From Phascolomyces articulosus (Eukaryota; Mucoromycota; Mucoromycetes; Mucorales; Lichtheimiaceae): DNA of 64,000 nt. Within the stretch, counting starts at the first letter, position 1, and every line of letters starts with the position of its first letter. Below the pieces are notes generated by a model, which saw nothing but the letters and a program-made list of their open reading frames with translations, ran no database searches and was not told where the DNA came from. Where the stretch lies: the NCBI GenBank assembly GCA_025677815.1, contig JAIXMP010000019.1:372001-436000 (forward strand). The letters are read 5' to 3'. The translations under genes and the position numbers were made by a program. Positions 35,648-48,282 of the stretch are shown here, in pieces.

Positions 35648-37725
35648 ATAGATGATATATAATAGATATTAAAGGAGAAGCACTGGTTTAAAAGATGTCA
35701 ATAATACATGCCTTCTTAATTTTTAACTTTATGTCAATTTTTTTCTGATTATAGAACAATATTAATAGACATGTCTATCTTTTTTAAAATCACTAAAATA
35801 ATAATAAAATTGAATTTGATGAATTAACATTTTTCGGCCATTGTATTAGTGTTATGATGATGTAGTGGATAAAAACACTGTCATTGGATTTCATATCTAT
35901 CTCAAGTGCATGGAAAAATAATAAAATGAAGAGTAACTTTGATCTTTATTTGATATAATACTTCTATGTTGTTTCAAGTAATATTAATGTTATCTGATGC
36001 ATGCATACAAAACCTTTATTCTACACTTATCTTTTTTGACATGGTCCCAAAACAATTTTATTAGGGAGGTGGTGGGGGGGTTTTTTTTTAGCAAAAGCAA
36101 CCTTTATAATAGAGTATATAGTCATGATGAAGAAAAAGAGATTTATTATTCTGTAAGCAAAGATATGATTATACCCAACTGATAATAAAGATTCTTTATG
36201 GGGGGTGCCGCAACTGATGTAACATTTTGTTGATATGATCAACACCTTTGTCACTTTCTCCGTCACATAAACTGGAATGGATACATTGATACCTAAGCCT
36301 AATGAAAATTATGATTAAAAATTCCCATACGCGTATCTAACTATTAATATATATCGCCCCCCCAACAAAAGTATTGGTTATGCTTCACTTTTTGCACAAG
36401 GTTCGCAGAAAGAAATATAAAAAATACTGTTCCCATTGGTTATTATTTAATAAAATAAGCATGATAAAAATATTTGATGGTATACATTTTAAACCAGTTC
36501 ATTAGACTTGAAGGTTTTTATTATTGTTTTAAAAAGCAATATAAAAAAAGATACGCAGTAGCAAACAACAATAAAGATCGACGCGGGATGATAAAGAATG
36601 CGGTGGAAAAAGGCGGAAAATGAAAAAGAGCCACGTGGCATCTCTTAATTATCTTTGGAGTAGTGATATCACACTAATACTACCAGTATATATATATAAC
36701 ATATATATGTAATTTTTGATTGCCCCGACAACTATTATATATTTATTATAAGAATCATTATTGATGTATGTCATTAGCAGACTAAATAATGATCAGCTTA
36801 TTATTTACAGGGCATATAAAAATGCGAAGCACTGCCATAATATATAACCTATGGATGCATTTGAAACTTTCAAGTCCGCCTTTGCCTTACACACACACCA
36901 CAATCACACACGTATCACTTTACAACAAGGCGGCGCAAAAAATAACAATAGGTTATCTATTACATACATCATTAAAATGATCAACATTGCTTCTCAAAAT
37001 AGTATACCTTACCTCTTAAACAATAATTTTCTTAAATCCATTTATACCATTCTATTCATTATCTTTTTATTTTTCTATGAACAATCATTAACAGCTATTT
37101 TTATACGAGAAATTATGTTAATTAATAAATAATTTGATATACGAACGATTCCCATCTTTATTTCGGTTTCTGACTTTAGTATTCAATGTAATTACACATT
37201 ATTGACATATATCCATAACCCAGGGAAGGAGTGGTGGGGTAAAAAAAAAAAAAAACTATCGTACAGTCTAGAATATTTCTTTTTCCAATGTCACTTTAAT
37301 GCAAAAGTTTAGTGGACCAGTTATCCCATCACTCCAATTTTCTCAATTTATTGCCAGCTTTCTCCTCCTCCCCAACAATCGTTTCATTAAATGCAACACG
37401 ATGCTATTACCATGCTCTATACACCAGCCTAATAATATTTCATACAAGTGTGTGAATCAAAACTATTATTTTACATTATTGTGTTAGCGCCGCCATTAAA
37501 GAAAAAACATTTTCCTGGAATTTATTCGTTTATAATCACATAACATAACAAAAATAATTTTAAGCCATAGCATATTAAACAACATAAGAAACAAAAACAA
37601 CATCTTTCATGGATTTTGACATAAATAAAAGTAAATATGAAGAAGGGAGGGGAAAGGAAGGCCCTTGTAGCAATGAAGAAGGTAACAAAGAGGTGCCCTC
37701 CATAAAAATTACAATAATAGAAGTG
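35648..37725. other. Intergenic, no supported gene
   Basis: AT-rich. Contains an isolated perfect palindrome GCCACGTGGC (36630-36639) with an E-box core, far from any called gene start. Overlapping plus-strand frames at 36789-37132 begin with a plausible MDAFETFKSAF but run into simple sequence. I do not call them. Confidence 0.5.
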
Positions 37726-38079
37726 CTAGAAGAAGCTACAACAACTGCTATCGTCACTACTGACAGATGAGGAGTCACCTTGGAAGAATATTAATGGCAC
37801 CATGATCATCTTTCCATCACTGTTACAAAAGAATTGCATATCTTGATATAAAAGTCGATGGATACAGCTTCTATTTCCTTGATGGTTCATCATCACATCA
37901 TGTCTTGTAAATTGTTTGTGGCATACAGGGCATGGATGGCCCAAATTTGTGGGGTCTGTCTTGTGTGCTTTGGTAGATCGATAATGTCGTTTGAGGTCAC
38001 GAGGACGTGAAAATTTGATATTACATTGTTTGCATTCGAAATTATTATTGGATGTTGTTTTTCTTTTCACTTTTGGCAT
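37726..38079 (-). CDS. Small two-finger zinc-finger protein
   Basis: 117 residues from MPKVKRKT; the frame is open further upstream but that part is simple sequence, and this Met sits directly before the basic N-terminus. Finger 1: Cys-x2-Cys (CKQC) then FSRPRDLKRHYRSTKAH, a C2H2 with a long His-His spacing. Finger 2: CPVC then FTRHDVMMNHQ with a terminal Cys/His (NRSCIH), C2HC- or C2H2-like. Likely binds nucleic acid in the nucleus. A Ser-rich end (SVSSDDSSCC) follows a hydrophobic patch MIMVPLIFFQ. Single exon. The target is unknown. The family size resembles short fungal C2H2 regulators. Confidence 0.75.
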   Translation of the reverse strand: MPKVKRKTTSNNNFECKQCNIKFSRPRDLKRHYRSTKAHKTDPTNLGHPCPVCHKQFTRHDVMMNHQGNRSCIHRLLYQDMQFFCNSDGKMIMVPLIFFQGDSSSVSSDDSSCCSFF

Positions 38080-40796
38080 CTCTTCTAGTTGATATATAAA
38101 ATAATGGTGATGGTAATATTTTTTGGTAATAAAAAAAAGAACAAAGTAGTGGAGGAATAAATATGAATAAAGATAATAAGAAGAAGAGATGATGATATAA
38201 AATAATGGGATGAAATTCGAGGTATTTATACGTGTGTGGATACTAATTAGCTGAACGGCGCCTATAGAACAGTAATGAATCTTGAGCACAGACAGACTGC
38301 ATCTACGAAGTTAATCCATTTTCCAATATCGATAATCCATTTTCCAAATGCGGTGTGTCTATTTTTTCAAACTCAGGATGAAATTTCTATTATATCCCTG
38401 AGACGCATGATGCCATGTATCTTTCAACTAGGTGTCATTGAATTCATGATGGATAAACATTTAAAGAGATCGACTTGATGCATCCATTGATCATTATGAA
38501 ACATAGAAATAATATTTATTTTCATCCCATCGTGAAGTATAATCGCTTAAACTAAAATAAGATATATTTATTGATTATTATACAGCCACTGACATAAAAT
38601 ACTAAATGTGGTATTATGTTATATGTATGGCTTTTATTGTCAAAGTCGCGCCGCTCAACCAGAATATCGTTGCTAGATATGATACCACTGATACCATAAT
38701 AAAAGAACTGCAAGGTAGTGTTACATACATTATTGTTATTCTTGACAGCAATAATAAAATTCTTTTTTTTTTCTATTGAAATACAAGTATATCATATTTG
38801 ATGGAGTGTATATATTTTTTTGGAAGGAGCCCACTATTTTTTTTTCTACCAACACATAGCTTAAAATATATATAAGCCATTACGCGAAAGCCCTTGGCAA
38901 AAGAACTTACAACCACTGATAGATCGGGATATGTATGCATTTCATCTATTATACAACAAAAAATTATAAGGGGCATTGCCAAAAATAGTTGAGTTGTACA
39001 TGATGATTATTTATTTATTCACTACCATGCATAAAAGGAAATACAAACAAACAGAGACAACTATAGTAATATCAAGTAGTATTCATAATGATCCTGCTCC
39101 AAACAATCCAATCTTTTCTTCGCCAAAGCATAAAAACTTTAAAACGAATCAACAACATCATTAATTATTTTTATGATCAGGTTCCTGATTAAATAAAAAC
39201 ATGGTTGAGCTTTCAAATCAAGATCCTATCCTGTTTAAATTTTTGCAGTAATCCCTCACATTTTCGTATATTTCAACAGAAATTTATCAAAACTGTGGGT
39301 TAGGTTTTACTTCAAAAAAAAAAAAAAAAAACTTCTCTGTAACTTCTCACAAAAAAATAGGGGTACAAGATGCATCTAATTTTGGACACTTTATTTTTTG
39401 ATTTATAACCCAAGATGTATCATTTATTATATACTTTAATGGATTGCTCTAGGAATCGCCACAAAATTCACAAAAGCCATAACTTTATATTATACTACTG
39501 AAGATTTTTAGCTGAAAGCTTTTCTTGTACCATTTTTTTTTATAATGGTACAAAGATCGTCCAAAATTTGAATTTTGGGATTATTTGCGCCTATTACAGT
39601 AAGAATTCTACTAAATAAATGACGAGTATAGATAGATTCTTCAATAATTTAAAATCATATAAAAAGAGTGGGATATATGTATGCAAAGGTATACTAGAAA
39701 GCGAGAAAATGGGACAGAGCCTATTATAATGTTTGATGGGCAGTAATCTCTACTCCGATTCGTAGTTGGTTTCAGGAAAGGATGGATTTATTCAAATGAC
39801 GGTTTCATAGCTCTTATCGTTTGTTAAATTTTCTAAACCACTTCTTTATTACTTTTAATGCAAATACTTCGAAATAAGTATGACATGTTTTTGAGGTTTT
39901 GTGTTCCTCCGCCAAGGCGATTACAGAAAATATTAGTGCATGTAGATTGACTAAATGGACTTAATAATAATGAGCAACACATATTATAAGATATGGTAAC
40001 TATCCGTCGTTCTAACTGGTAAATGTCATACTACTATTTTTCTTATTGTAATATTGATGTAATGAATATCCATTATTGTAGTGATTGATAATAATACTTT
40101 CCAAAACTGTTGTAAAAGTAACAGATATTTGTTTTATGAAAAGAATCATGAAGACTATACCTTAAAGATGATCACTTTTTGTACTGCCGGTGAATGCAAT
40201 CCTTCGAATTTTCAACGTCAACCAAACTCACTCCTGTTTGGTTCAAGTCTTCACTCTTTGTAACAGTTGAGAGAGAGAGAGATACATCGTATAAAGAGTG
40301 ATATTATTGATACGTTCGTCAATAATATGGTATAATCCGCTAGGTATAAAAATATACTTATAAATTTTGCTGAAAGAATGATCAATGCACCTCTTTTTTA
40401 TAATACAGTTTTACGTATAATATATTTGTTCACGACTATGAAAAGAACTATATCTCATATTGGTTAATAACGAGGAATGTTACCAAAAATGACCATTGAG
40501 TAATATTCATACAGAATCATTATTTATCTCGCCATGCATATTTATAATACAGTATAAAAGTGTTGCGTTACCCAATTTTTCTTGATAAATCTCGGAAAAT
40601 AGGTTGTTCTGATTAAATGAAATTGTTGCACAAGAATCAAATAATAGCATTGTTCTTGCTTTTAACGACAATTTTTGACAGCTTAAACGGATATCATTTG
40701 ATTAATCCCCAACAAAAAAAACCTTTATTTTACAACGCGTTGTTTATCTTCCTCTTCTTTTTTACTACTACTGTATCATTACTACTATAATACAAA
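38080..40796. other. Intergenic with possible ORF relic and nested inverted repeats
   Basis: At 38627-38785 (+) a short ATG frame begins MAFIVKVAPLNQNIVARYDT with non-random composition, then runs into simple sequence; it may be a retroelement relic. At 39378-39568 two inverted-repeat pairs are nested (see the repeat entry). A frame near 40081-40263 lacks an ATG at its first codon. Nothing else is supported. Confidence 0.45.
39378..39568. repeat. Nested inverted repeats, possible MITE remnant
   Basis: Outer pair: AATTTTGGAC at 39378-39387 and its complement at 39559-39568. Inner pair: TTGTACCATT at 39525-39534 and AATGGTACAA at 39544-39553 around a 9-nt loop. No target-site duplication was identified. 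Confidence 0.4.
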
Positions 40797-42825
40797 ATGG
40801 GCCGTTCTCGTCGATCGAAACGTACTCACCAACGTCATTCACCACATGAACAGCATAACCAATACCACCGACAACATAATGGCGATGCTACACCACCTAA
40901 TGGTCATACTGAAAGACAAGGATCAGCATTTGCACCATTGAATATTTTTTTCAATCGAGGACGAAATTATAGCTCCAATGGAGAGGTAAAAAAAAAGAAA
41001 ATAGACCCAAACTTGTTCTCCAATATAATGAAAAAAATTTTAACGCCCATATCATATAGGATCGAGGTATCATCTATAGTACTTCACCTGAAGAAACGGA
41101 TCATCTTCTTCAACACGATGGTCTTACCATTGATATGCAACATCCTGCAGTATCGACGAATGGAGGTGCATATGCCACTTCCGAAGACTCCGCTGACGAT
41201 TCTTCCCGACACGATGAAGAAGATGCAACTGCTTTGGAAGAAGATGTTTGTTTTCCCAATGATAAAAAAGTAAACGAAGAAGGAATTGATTATTATGAAT
41301 TGGATAATTATGTTCGAGAACAAAAATCAGGACATTATTTGGATTTACCATTACATACCACTGTATCTACACCATCACAAAGTCATCCACCAATAACACA
41401 ACAGCAAGGTCGACAACGACGATCCACGACCATACGACGTTATAGCTTATATGGAGATAGAGATCGTTATGCTACTAGTGAAAAAATAGGTCAAAAGGAA
41501 GGAAGAGTCACGTTTTTTTCAGTCAAAGAACCTCATTCGATTCATGCCAAATCTCTTGATGATATACCAAACCATGCGATCGACAATGATCGATATCTCC
41601 AATTGAGTGATTTACTGAAAAAAGGATGTTTTTGGTTGGATATTTTAGATCCAACAGATGCTGAAATGAAGGTGCTCAGTAAAACGTTTCATATTCATCC
41701 ATTGACGGTGGAAGATATCAGTATGGAGGAACAACGTGAGAAATGTGAAGTGTACAAGAATTATTATTTTATTTGTTTTCGAAGCTTTGAACAAAATCAA
41801 GCCTCGGTTAATTACTTGCAACCTTTGGCTCTCTATATCATTGTATTAAAAGAGGGTGTACTTACGGTAAGTTCATAAGAAAAAAAAAAATAAGGTTCTT
41901 TTTTTTTTGAGAGGAAGGATGGTCATGGTTATGGATGATTGAGATATTTATGCCCCCACTTTAATATATATATATATAGTTCCATTTTCGACCGACTCCA
42001 CATCCACATAATGTGCGCAAACGGATAAGACAGTTGAGGGATTATATCAGTGTAACACCGGGTAAATTATTTCCAGTATTTTTTTTATGTGATTTGATTT
42101 GGGTTCCATCATGGGATTTAGAAAAAACTAAGTAACAAACAAACAAAATAGACTGGATTTGTTATGGATTATTGGATGATATTACGGATTCATTTGCACC
42201 TTTGGTTCGATCCATTGAATTTGAAGTAGATTCCATTGATGAATTAGTGCTTATCCTGAAAGAATCTGAACAATCCGATATGTTACGAAGGATAGGGTAT
42301 TGTCGGAAAAAAATGATGGGGATGATGCGATTATTATCAGGCAAAGTGGATGTGGTGAAAACTTTAGTCAAACGAGGTGAAATGATGCACAAAGCTTCTT
42401 TATCCACATTAGCAACAGCACCCGCCACCATCAACAATAATAATGAAGAGGTTACATCCCAACAACCTGTATTGAGCAGTGAAGTATCCTTGTATCTAGG
42501 TGATGTCCAAGATCATATTATATCCATGTTACAATCCTTGACCCATTATGAAAAAATATCGTCACGATCTCATTCGAATTATTTGGCACAAATATCCATT
42601 GAAATGACCCAAACGAATAATGAAATGAATGATGTGTTATCCAAATTGACAGCTTTGGGTAGTATCTTGGTACCTATGAACCTTGTGACTGGTTTATGGG
42701 GAATGAACGTATTAGTGCCTGGACAAATGCAAGAAGATTTAACTTGGTTCATGTCTATCTTATTCGCCATTACCTTATTTTGTATTACCTCTACCATCTT
42801 GATGCGCTATTATCGACTTGTATAA
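40797..42825 (+). CDS. CorA-family magnesium transporter (Mnr2/Alr type)
   Basis: Divalent cation (Mg2+) channel/transporter of the CorA superfamily. Four exons: 40797-40985, 41060-41866, 41980-42061, 42152-42825; 1752 nt, 583 residues. The N-terminus is long, basic then acidic and disordered (about 1-200), as in the fungal Mnr2/Alr branch. It is followed by the CorA soluble domain (CFWLDILDPTDAEM; HPLTVEDI; a VLTFHFRPTPHPHNVRKR junction that confirms the exon 2/3 splice). A long helix leads to TM1, with the signature Gly-Met-Asn at 543-545 (GLWGMNV), an acidic loop (QEDL), and TM2 near 558-577. Both the N- and C-termini should face the cytosol. Mnr2 proteins are vacuolar and Alr proteins are at the plasma membrane; the sequence alone does not decide. 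A 315-nt spacer separates it from the convergent allantoicase gene. Confidence 0.92.
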
Positions 42826-43140
42826 AAGAATCATCCTTCACAATAAATAAAAATCACACTCTTCACGTTTTCTTTACATGGTTGTAAAATGTATCCAATT
42901 GGAGATACATCATGTATGGCTTTTTTATTTACATTTTTTCCATTTTGAACAAAATAAAAAGATATTTTCATGAAATCATCTTCATCATCATATATAAAAA
43001 GAATTGATAGATAGATAGATAAGTGGTTGGTTTTTAAAAAAGTGGGGGATGAAATGGGTAAATTTTGGTATGTATGAATTTTTTTTGGTAGTTAAAAATG
43101 CATTAATCTAAATAATGTGTATTTAGGTGTGATTTGCCAT

Positions 43141-44598
43141 TTACTCTTCATCATCGAACTTTTCGAAGGTGGGGTTGGCAAGAGGGAGGAGAGGAAGCTT
43201 GCCACCTTCACGGACACCGTACAAGCGGAGACGCTTGGCACCACCATCTAATTAAATATAATAAAGAATATTCTGTCAGTTTTCCATTTTTTCAAAAAAA
43301 AAAAAAAAGATCCCGATCCAATAGTATATCTCATCCAAACTATTTCTCTTTTTTCCAAATCCAAATATCCAATTCCAAAATATGAAAACTTACCGGGAAC
43401 AATGGAGAAACGGACGTGGGTGAAAGCCTTGTCAGTGCTGGGGAGATCGAAGTAGAACAAAGCGTGAGCACCAACGGAGGAGGGTTCGATCAAAGAGGTC
43501 CAGACAGCGGTTTCTTCGGGAACTTCTTGTTGGGAGTCAGTAGCTTCCAAGATGATCTTGTGGGGGTAGTTACCCTTGTAGTGGGAGGTATCGAGGACAG
43601 CCTTAACCAAGTGACCCTTGGCACCTAACTTGAAGATGGCATAATCCTTGTAACCGGGAATACGGGAACGCTTGGTTTCCCAACCGTGACCCATGTGAGT
43701 ACCACGGCCAGGCAACAACAAGTGGCTGGCAGGGGTGAAATGTTCGTTGGTGCAGAAGACGGAGCGACCACCGTTACCAACGAAAGCCAAATCCAAAACT
43801 TCACTATAAGATTCCAATAGAAATTCATGCAATTAGTATAAAAATATACCTCTTTATCAGTTTCATATTTTCCCAATCCGCTACTATTATTATATTTTAT
43901 CCTTTGTTCCAATCCAAATTCCAAATTCCAAATATTGATTACTTACTCCTTGTTTTCAGGGAAGATAGGATCAACGTTACCGTAAGCACGGAAACGAGCA
44001 ATACCACCATCAGGGTAGTTGTTGACACGCAAGTGAGTGAACTTTTCGGTTTCCTTGTCTAAGACAAAGACGTTGTGGGAGGTAGGGGGCAAAGATTCCT
44101 TAGGCAAGACTTCGACCCACTTGGCACCAGCAAGGTTACCGCAAGGGCAGAAACAACCTTCAACGGAAGCAGCGGGAGCTTGGTTACCAGTGAAGTAGGT
44201 GGTATCGATATCGAAACCACGGATGGTACCGGCGAAACCGAGCTTGATGATACACCAATCGTAGTTTTGGTTGTGACGCTTGGTTTCCCAACCGTCCATC
44301 CAGGCACCAGTGGAGACGAACTTACCAGGGGCGTGGACTGGGGGAAGAGGGTTGATCATGTTGGAAGCAGGAGCAAAGAATTCATCAGTAACTTCGATGA
44401 TTTCAGAACCGAGAGCAGAGGAAGCGATGTCTATTATAATAATTTATTTATTAGTTTTATTGAAACGAGTAATAACGTGGTTTTTTTTTTTTTTTTTGTA
44501 TATTGACAAAGTCAAAAGAGAAAATGAGATATATTACCGGTCAACTTGGCCAAAGGAGACTTGGCAAGATCTTCATAGGGAATACGTTGGTAGGCCAT
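43141..44598 (-). CDS. DAL2: Allantoicase
   Basis: Hydrolyses allantoate to ureidoglycolate and urea in purine catabolism (EC 3.5.3.4). Four exons: 44538-44598, 43947-44430, 43394-43803, 43141-43247; 1062 nt, 353 residues, normal for the family. The two repeated allantoicase domains are visible: the first with GAWMDGWETKRHNQNYDWC and IRGFDIDTTYFTGN, the second with GRGTHMGHGWETKRSR, DYAIFKLG and VLDTSHYKGNYP. A C-terminal GAKRLRLYGV closes the second domain. Codon use is strikingly biased to C-ending and GGT/AAG/TTG codons and much GC-richer than the neighbours, which suggests high expression. The minus-strand promoter has a TATA box about 90 nt upstream of the ATG. Confidence 0.95.
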
Positions 44599-46667
44599 TT
44601 TGGATAAAGTTGTACTTGATGATAAAGAAAAAATTAAGATAAGGTACAAGGAAAGAGAAAAAGAAAAGAAGATTGGAATGCTGTTTATATAGTTTTAGAG
44701 GTCTCCGCTCCAATCATGAATCAAGTATACCGTCCATATCTTGTAAAAATATAGCACCCCCAAAACTACCGCATTGAATCGGAACTCACTTAACGGAAGA
44801 AGACCGTCCACCCCGCGTCACTTTTTTTTTCCCTCTTATTTTAACTATTTAAATTCCGATTATTTCGAATGGCTGTGTTGCTTATAGTACTTGGTGTATT
44901 TCCCACACAACAAGAGGTTTCTTTTGGTTTCTTTTTTGTAATACTATTATACAGCCATGAACTTCCTCCGTGATTTCGGTCTCCCATTAAAAGAAAGAAA
45001 TCGAATGTTTTGATTCATGTGAGTACTATATGCATATATGTATGGTATACTGTCTGTGCTTTTCTTTTTACGTAGCCAATGATAAAATATAAATCTCCAC
45101 TTTATCATTATCGTAGACTGTAAAAGCTATGCCAAATTGTGAAAGTTTCTGGAACATTTACTTGATTATATCTTCCCAAAATAAAATATACCGAAAAGTT
45201 ATTTTGAAACAAAGCCAACCAATCATAAAAATCATGAAGGTGTACAAAGAGGATCATCAAGAAGTACTTTCTTACTACTTGTATTTCATAAAAAAAATGT
45301 GTAAAGAAGAGTTGAGGTTTAAAAGAAACGGTCAGTGCGCTTATATTCATTCATTCCCTTTTAAATGCTTGATAGATCAAATTAATATCATTCATTCATG
45401 AACATGATTTTTTTATTATATTTTTTTAAAAAAAAAAGCACAGCATCATTCTGAAAAGACATAGTTATGGACCACCAAAAATAAAAGTATATAAAAATAT
45501 ACCATTAGAAACCGTCCCAGTTTAATAAGTTATTATAATTTGATAAAGTTCATGCTGAGATAAAGAGAGACATGAATGTGAGTGTGTGTAACAGGGTATA
45601 GGTGGCCTCCCCCCATTATGACATAATAGGAATGTATAGGTGTCTAATGAAATAATTTCCAGACCTTTCCTTTTATGAAAGTGTATAGGTGTCTAATTGA
45701 TTTACTCTTGTTCCTTAAACCATCCTTTATTATAATTATGATTATCAAATACATATTTGTTTATATCGTTCTCAAATAAGCACATATTAAACATTGTTTT
45801 GTTTAAACAATAACAACAACTATTACAATGGTAATACAATAAATAACGTCACAAGAAGATGACTCGTTTGTTTGTTATTATAATTATTAACTTATTTAAA
45901 AAAGATAAACTATATGGTGCTACCATAGAAACAAATGATTCATTATAGAAACCAATAGGTTGGGTTCAATGGTTGTACATATATCAAACTTTATCGGTCT
46001 TTCTTTCTTTTGAACAAAACTTCCATCTCACTCCTCTTCTTCTTCATCATCACCTGAATCAAAAGTAAAAAGAGACAACTATAATTACTGTTATTCCGAG
46101 GATCGATTCTCATTTTTAGTAGGTAGAAGATGTTGTACAATTTGTTGTTGTTTCTACAAATTCATTATTATTACACAAAACAGAAATGATGTTGGTCCGA
46201 AGGATCGGTATGTAATTACCCTTTACTTGCAACTATTGTTTTGTTTTTTTACCATATGCATAAAACTTCTACTTCTATTACTATAATTCCCGGAACCATC
46301 TTTTTTTGGGCGTTGTGTGATCTCTTGTGACAAAAACAACTCTCATTTTTTATTTTATTAAACAGCAAGTGCTATTATCGATTCATCTGAACATACAACA
46401 ATGAATAGTTGCAACATCATCATTAATAGCCACATATTTTATTATGACGTAGTTTTGAAGGTATTATTATAATACTCTATCGTTCTTTTAAGTATAAATA
46501 TGTTTATTTTTGTGGGGTTTGTTTGTATCACTCCTGCAGAAAAATTATTTATTGATCTGGGGTTTTGGTGTAAATGAATTTATTGATCATTTTCAAGGTC
46601 AACTATATGATGGGTATTTGTAAAAAAAAAAAAAAAAAATGCTACTAGTAGTGACAACCTTCTAATT
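44599..46667. other. Allantoicase promoter and intergenic DNA
   Basis: Promoter elements of allantoicase lie in the first ~250 nt. TGTATAGGTGTCTAAT occurs twice, at 45633-45648 and 45682-45697. At 46023-46063 the minus strand has an acceptor-like TTGATTCAG followed by GATGATGAAGAAGAAGAGG and a stop, resembling an acidic last exon, but no upstream exon joins with a normal intron length. No gene is called. Confidence 0.45.
44682..44691 (-). promoter_or_regulatory. TATA box of the allantoicase gene
   Basis: Minus-strand TATATAAACA, about 85-95 nt upstream of the allantoicase ATG. Further upstream are an inverted CCAAT (near 44710) and two direct copies of GGACGGT on the minus strand (44729-44735 and 44803-44809) that could be pathway-regulator sites. 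Confidence 0.5.
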
Positions 46668-47571
46668 CTAAAAAATGATATCGAGATGTCTTTGATATAT
46701 CCTTTTATAATGTTCTGCTCTTTGTCGTAAATGTTCATTATTATATTGATATTCTTGCATAATACGTTCATTAATCTCATCCAAATTACTAAAATTACCA
46801 TAAAAGAATAGGATTTAGATCATGATTTGCCCAATTTAGACACAAATTATATTATGGGAGAATGGATCCAAGAACAAAAAAGAAAATAATTATACCCTTA
46901 GTCGTATTACCTATTTGGATCAAGATCCATATTGTTTTCATGAAGCGGACAAAGAATATGACCAGCGGTATGTTGTTGACCAAAACCTTCTTCTTCTTTT
47001 GATGGAAGATGCACATTTTTATCGTCATTAACATCATCAGTATCATTAAAACACCAAGGATCACGATGTAAATAGGGTTTTAAATCGACAGGAAGAGGAT
47101 GAGTGCCTTGTAATTTTAAAAGATATTGAATTCTCATTTTTCGATAATATTTTGCTCTTCGACAATGTTCTCTTTGATAGATTTTTTCTTGATCCACAAG
47201 TCTTTTATATCTTGATCCCATTGCATCACTATACATTTATAGAAATTGAGCGGTGTTTTTTTCAGTTTCGATCACCATTTTAATGACAAAAAATGTGTAA
47301 CAATATATAATCGTTTTTTTTTCTTCTTTTCTTCGTATATTATTATTACATACATGTGGTTATTACTTAAAATTCTTTGATCAATTGTATTGTTGCAAGA
47401 ATCAGTTGCGTTTTGATATTCAGGATGATCGTATTGGATTATTGCTGGCATAATAACAACTGTGTCATTTGTTGGTGCAGGAAGAAGGCTGCTATCATTA
47501 TTGGTAGCATATTCGTTGCCACTACCAGTGAAGTTGGAAATTGGTCCTTGTGGTTGCTGCTTATCAGTCAT
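46668..47571 (-). CDS. CPLH-family small protein, copy 2
   Basis: Three exons: 47354-47571, 46911-47228, 46668-46788; 657 nt, 218 residues. The first donor (GTATGT after 47354) was chosen because it keeps phase 2, the phase of both introns in the other two family members. The middle exon carries EKIYQREHCRRAKYYRKM, which aligns with the IY-x2-EH-x2-R-x-AKY pattern of copy 3, and ILCPLHENN, the Cys-Pro-Leu-His motif that names the family here. The C-terminal exon is helical (EINERIMQEYQYNNEHLRQR). The N-terminus is disordered and Asn/Pro-rich. No signal peptide or membrane segment. Function unknown; the most diverged of the three. Confidence 0.7.
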
Positions 47572-48282
47572 GATTTTTAAACCTGAATAAAATATAAAAA
47601 ATGAAAAAATAAGAAAAGCGGCCCTTTATATAAAAAGTAAATCTTTTGAATAGATGATATTGTATATTCTTTTTGTAGTATTATGTTGAGTAGTAGATGA
47701 CAAACATACAGATAAATATAAATATAATAGTTGTCAGTTGTCATTATTTGATATGGATCTATTGTAGTTGGTACATTGTTAAGAGTACTTCGGTGAATTC
47801 ATCTCTTGGCATCAAGATCATGACTACTATAAAATCACTCATGTAAGATTAGACATGCCTATCTGCAAGTGAATTCCTTCTTGAACATATATTTTTTCTA
47901 ATGACAGATATAAACGATAAATTTTTCTATTATAAATAATTTCTACTCTAAAAATAACAACAACTCATGATCAAACCATGGTCTGTGACAATTATTGATG
48001 GACATTATTATATCCACCTAAATTATTTGAATCATAATAATAATGGTTTATTCTATTATGATATATTATAATTAATTTTTTTTATCAAAAAGTTGACAAG
48101 CTTAAAGTCAATGAGTTGATTATTAGTTTATATTAAATGGCTTAGACCAAATAAAAGAAGAAGGGGGGACTTTTATCTATATTACTCTGTGATTAGATAA
48201 TACTGGTACGATAAATGATAATAATCCAAAGGTTCTTAATATATCAATGAAAGAATATTGCTTCTATTTTAAGTCCTGCTCA
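47572..48282. other. Intergenic between two same-strand CPLH-family genes
   Basis: AT-rich spacer, promoter side of copy 2 and 3' side of copy 3. No repeats longer than a few bases are noticed. Confidence 0.55.

Noticed and set aside
46023..46160. Acidic terminal exon-like sequence on the minus strand
   Set aside because: Joining it to the nearest upstream frame needs an intron of about 35 nt and gives only a tiny peptide.
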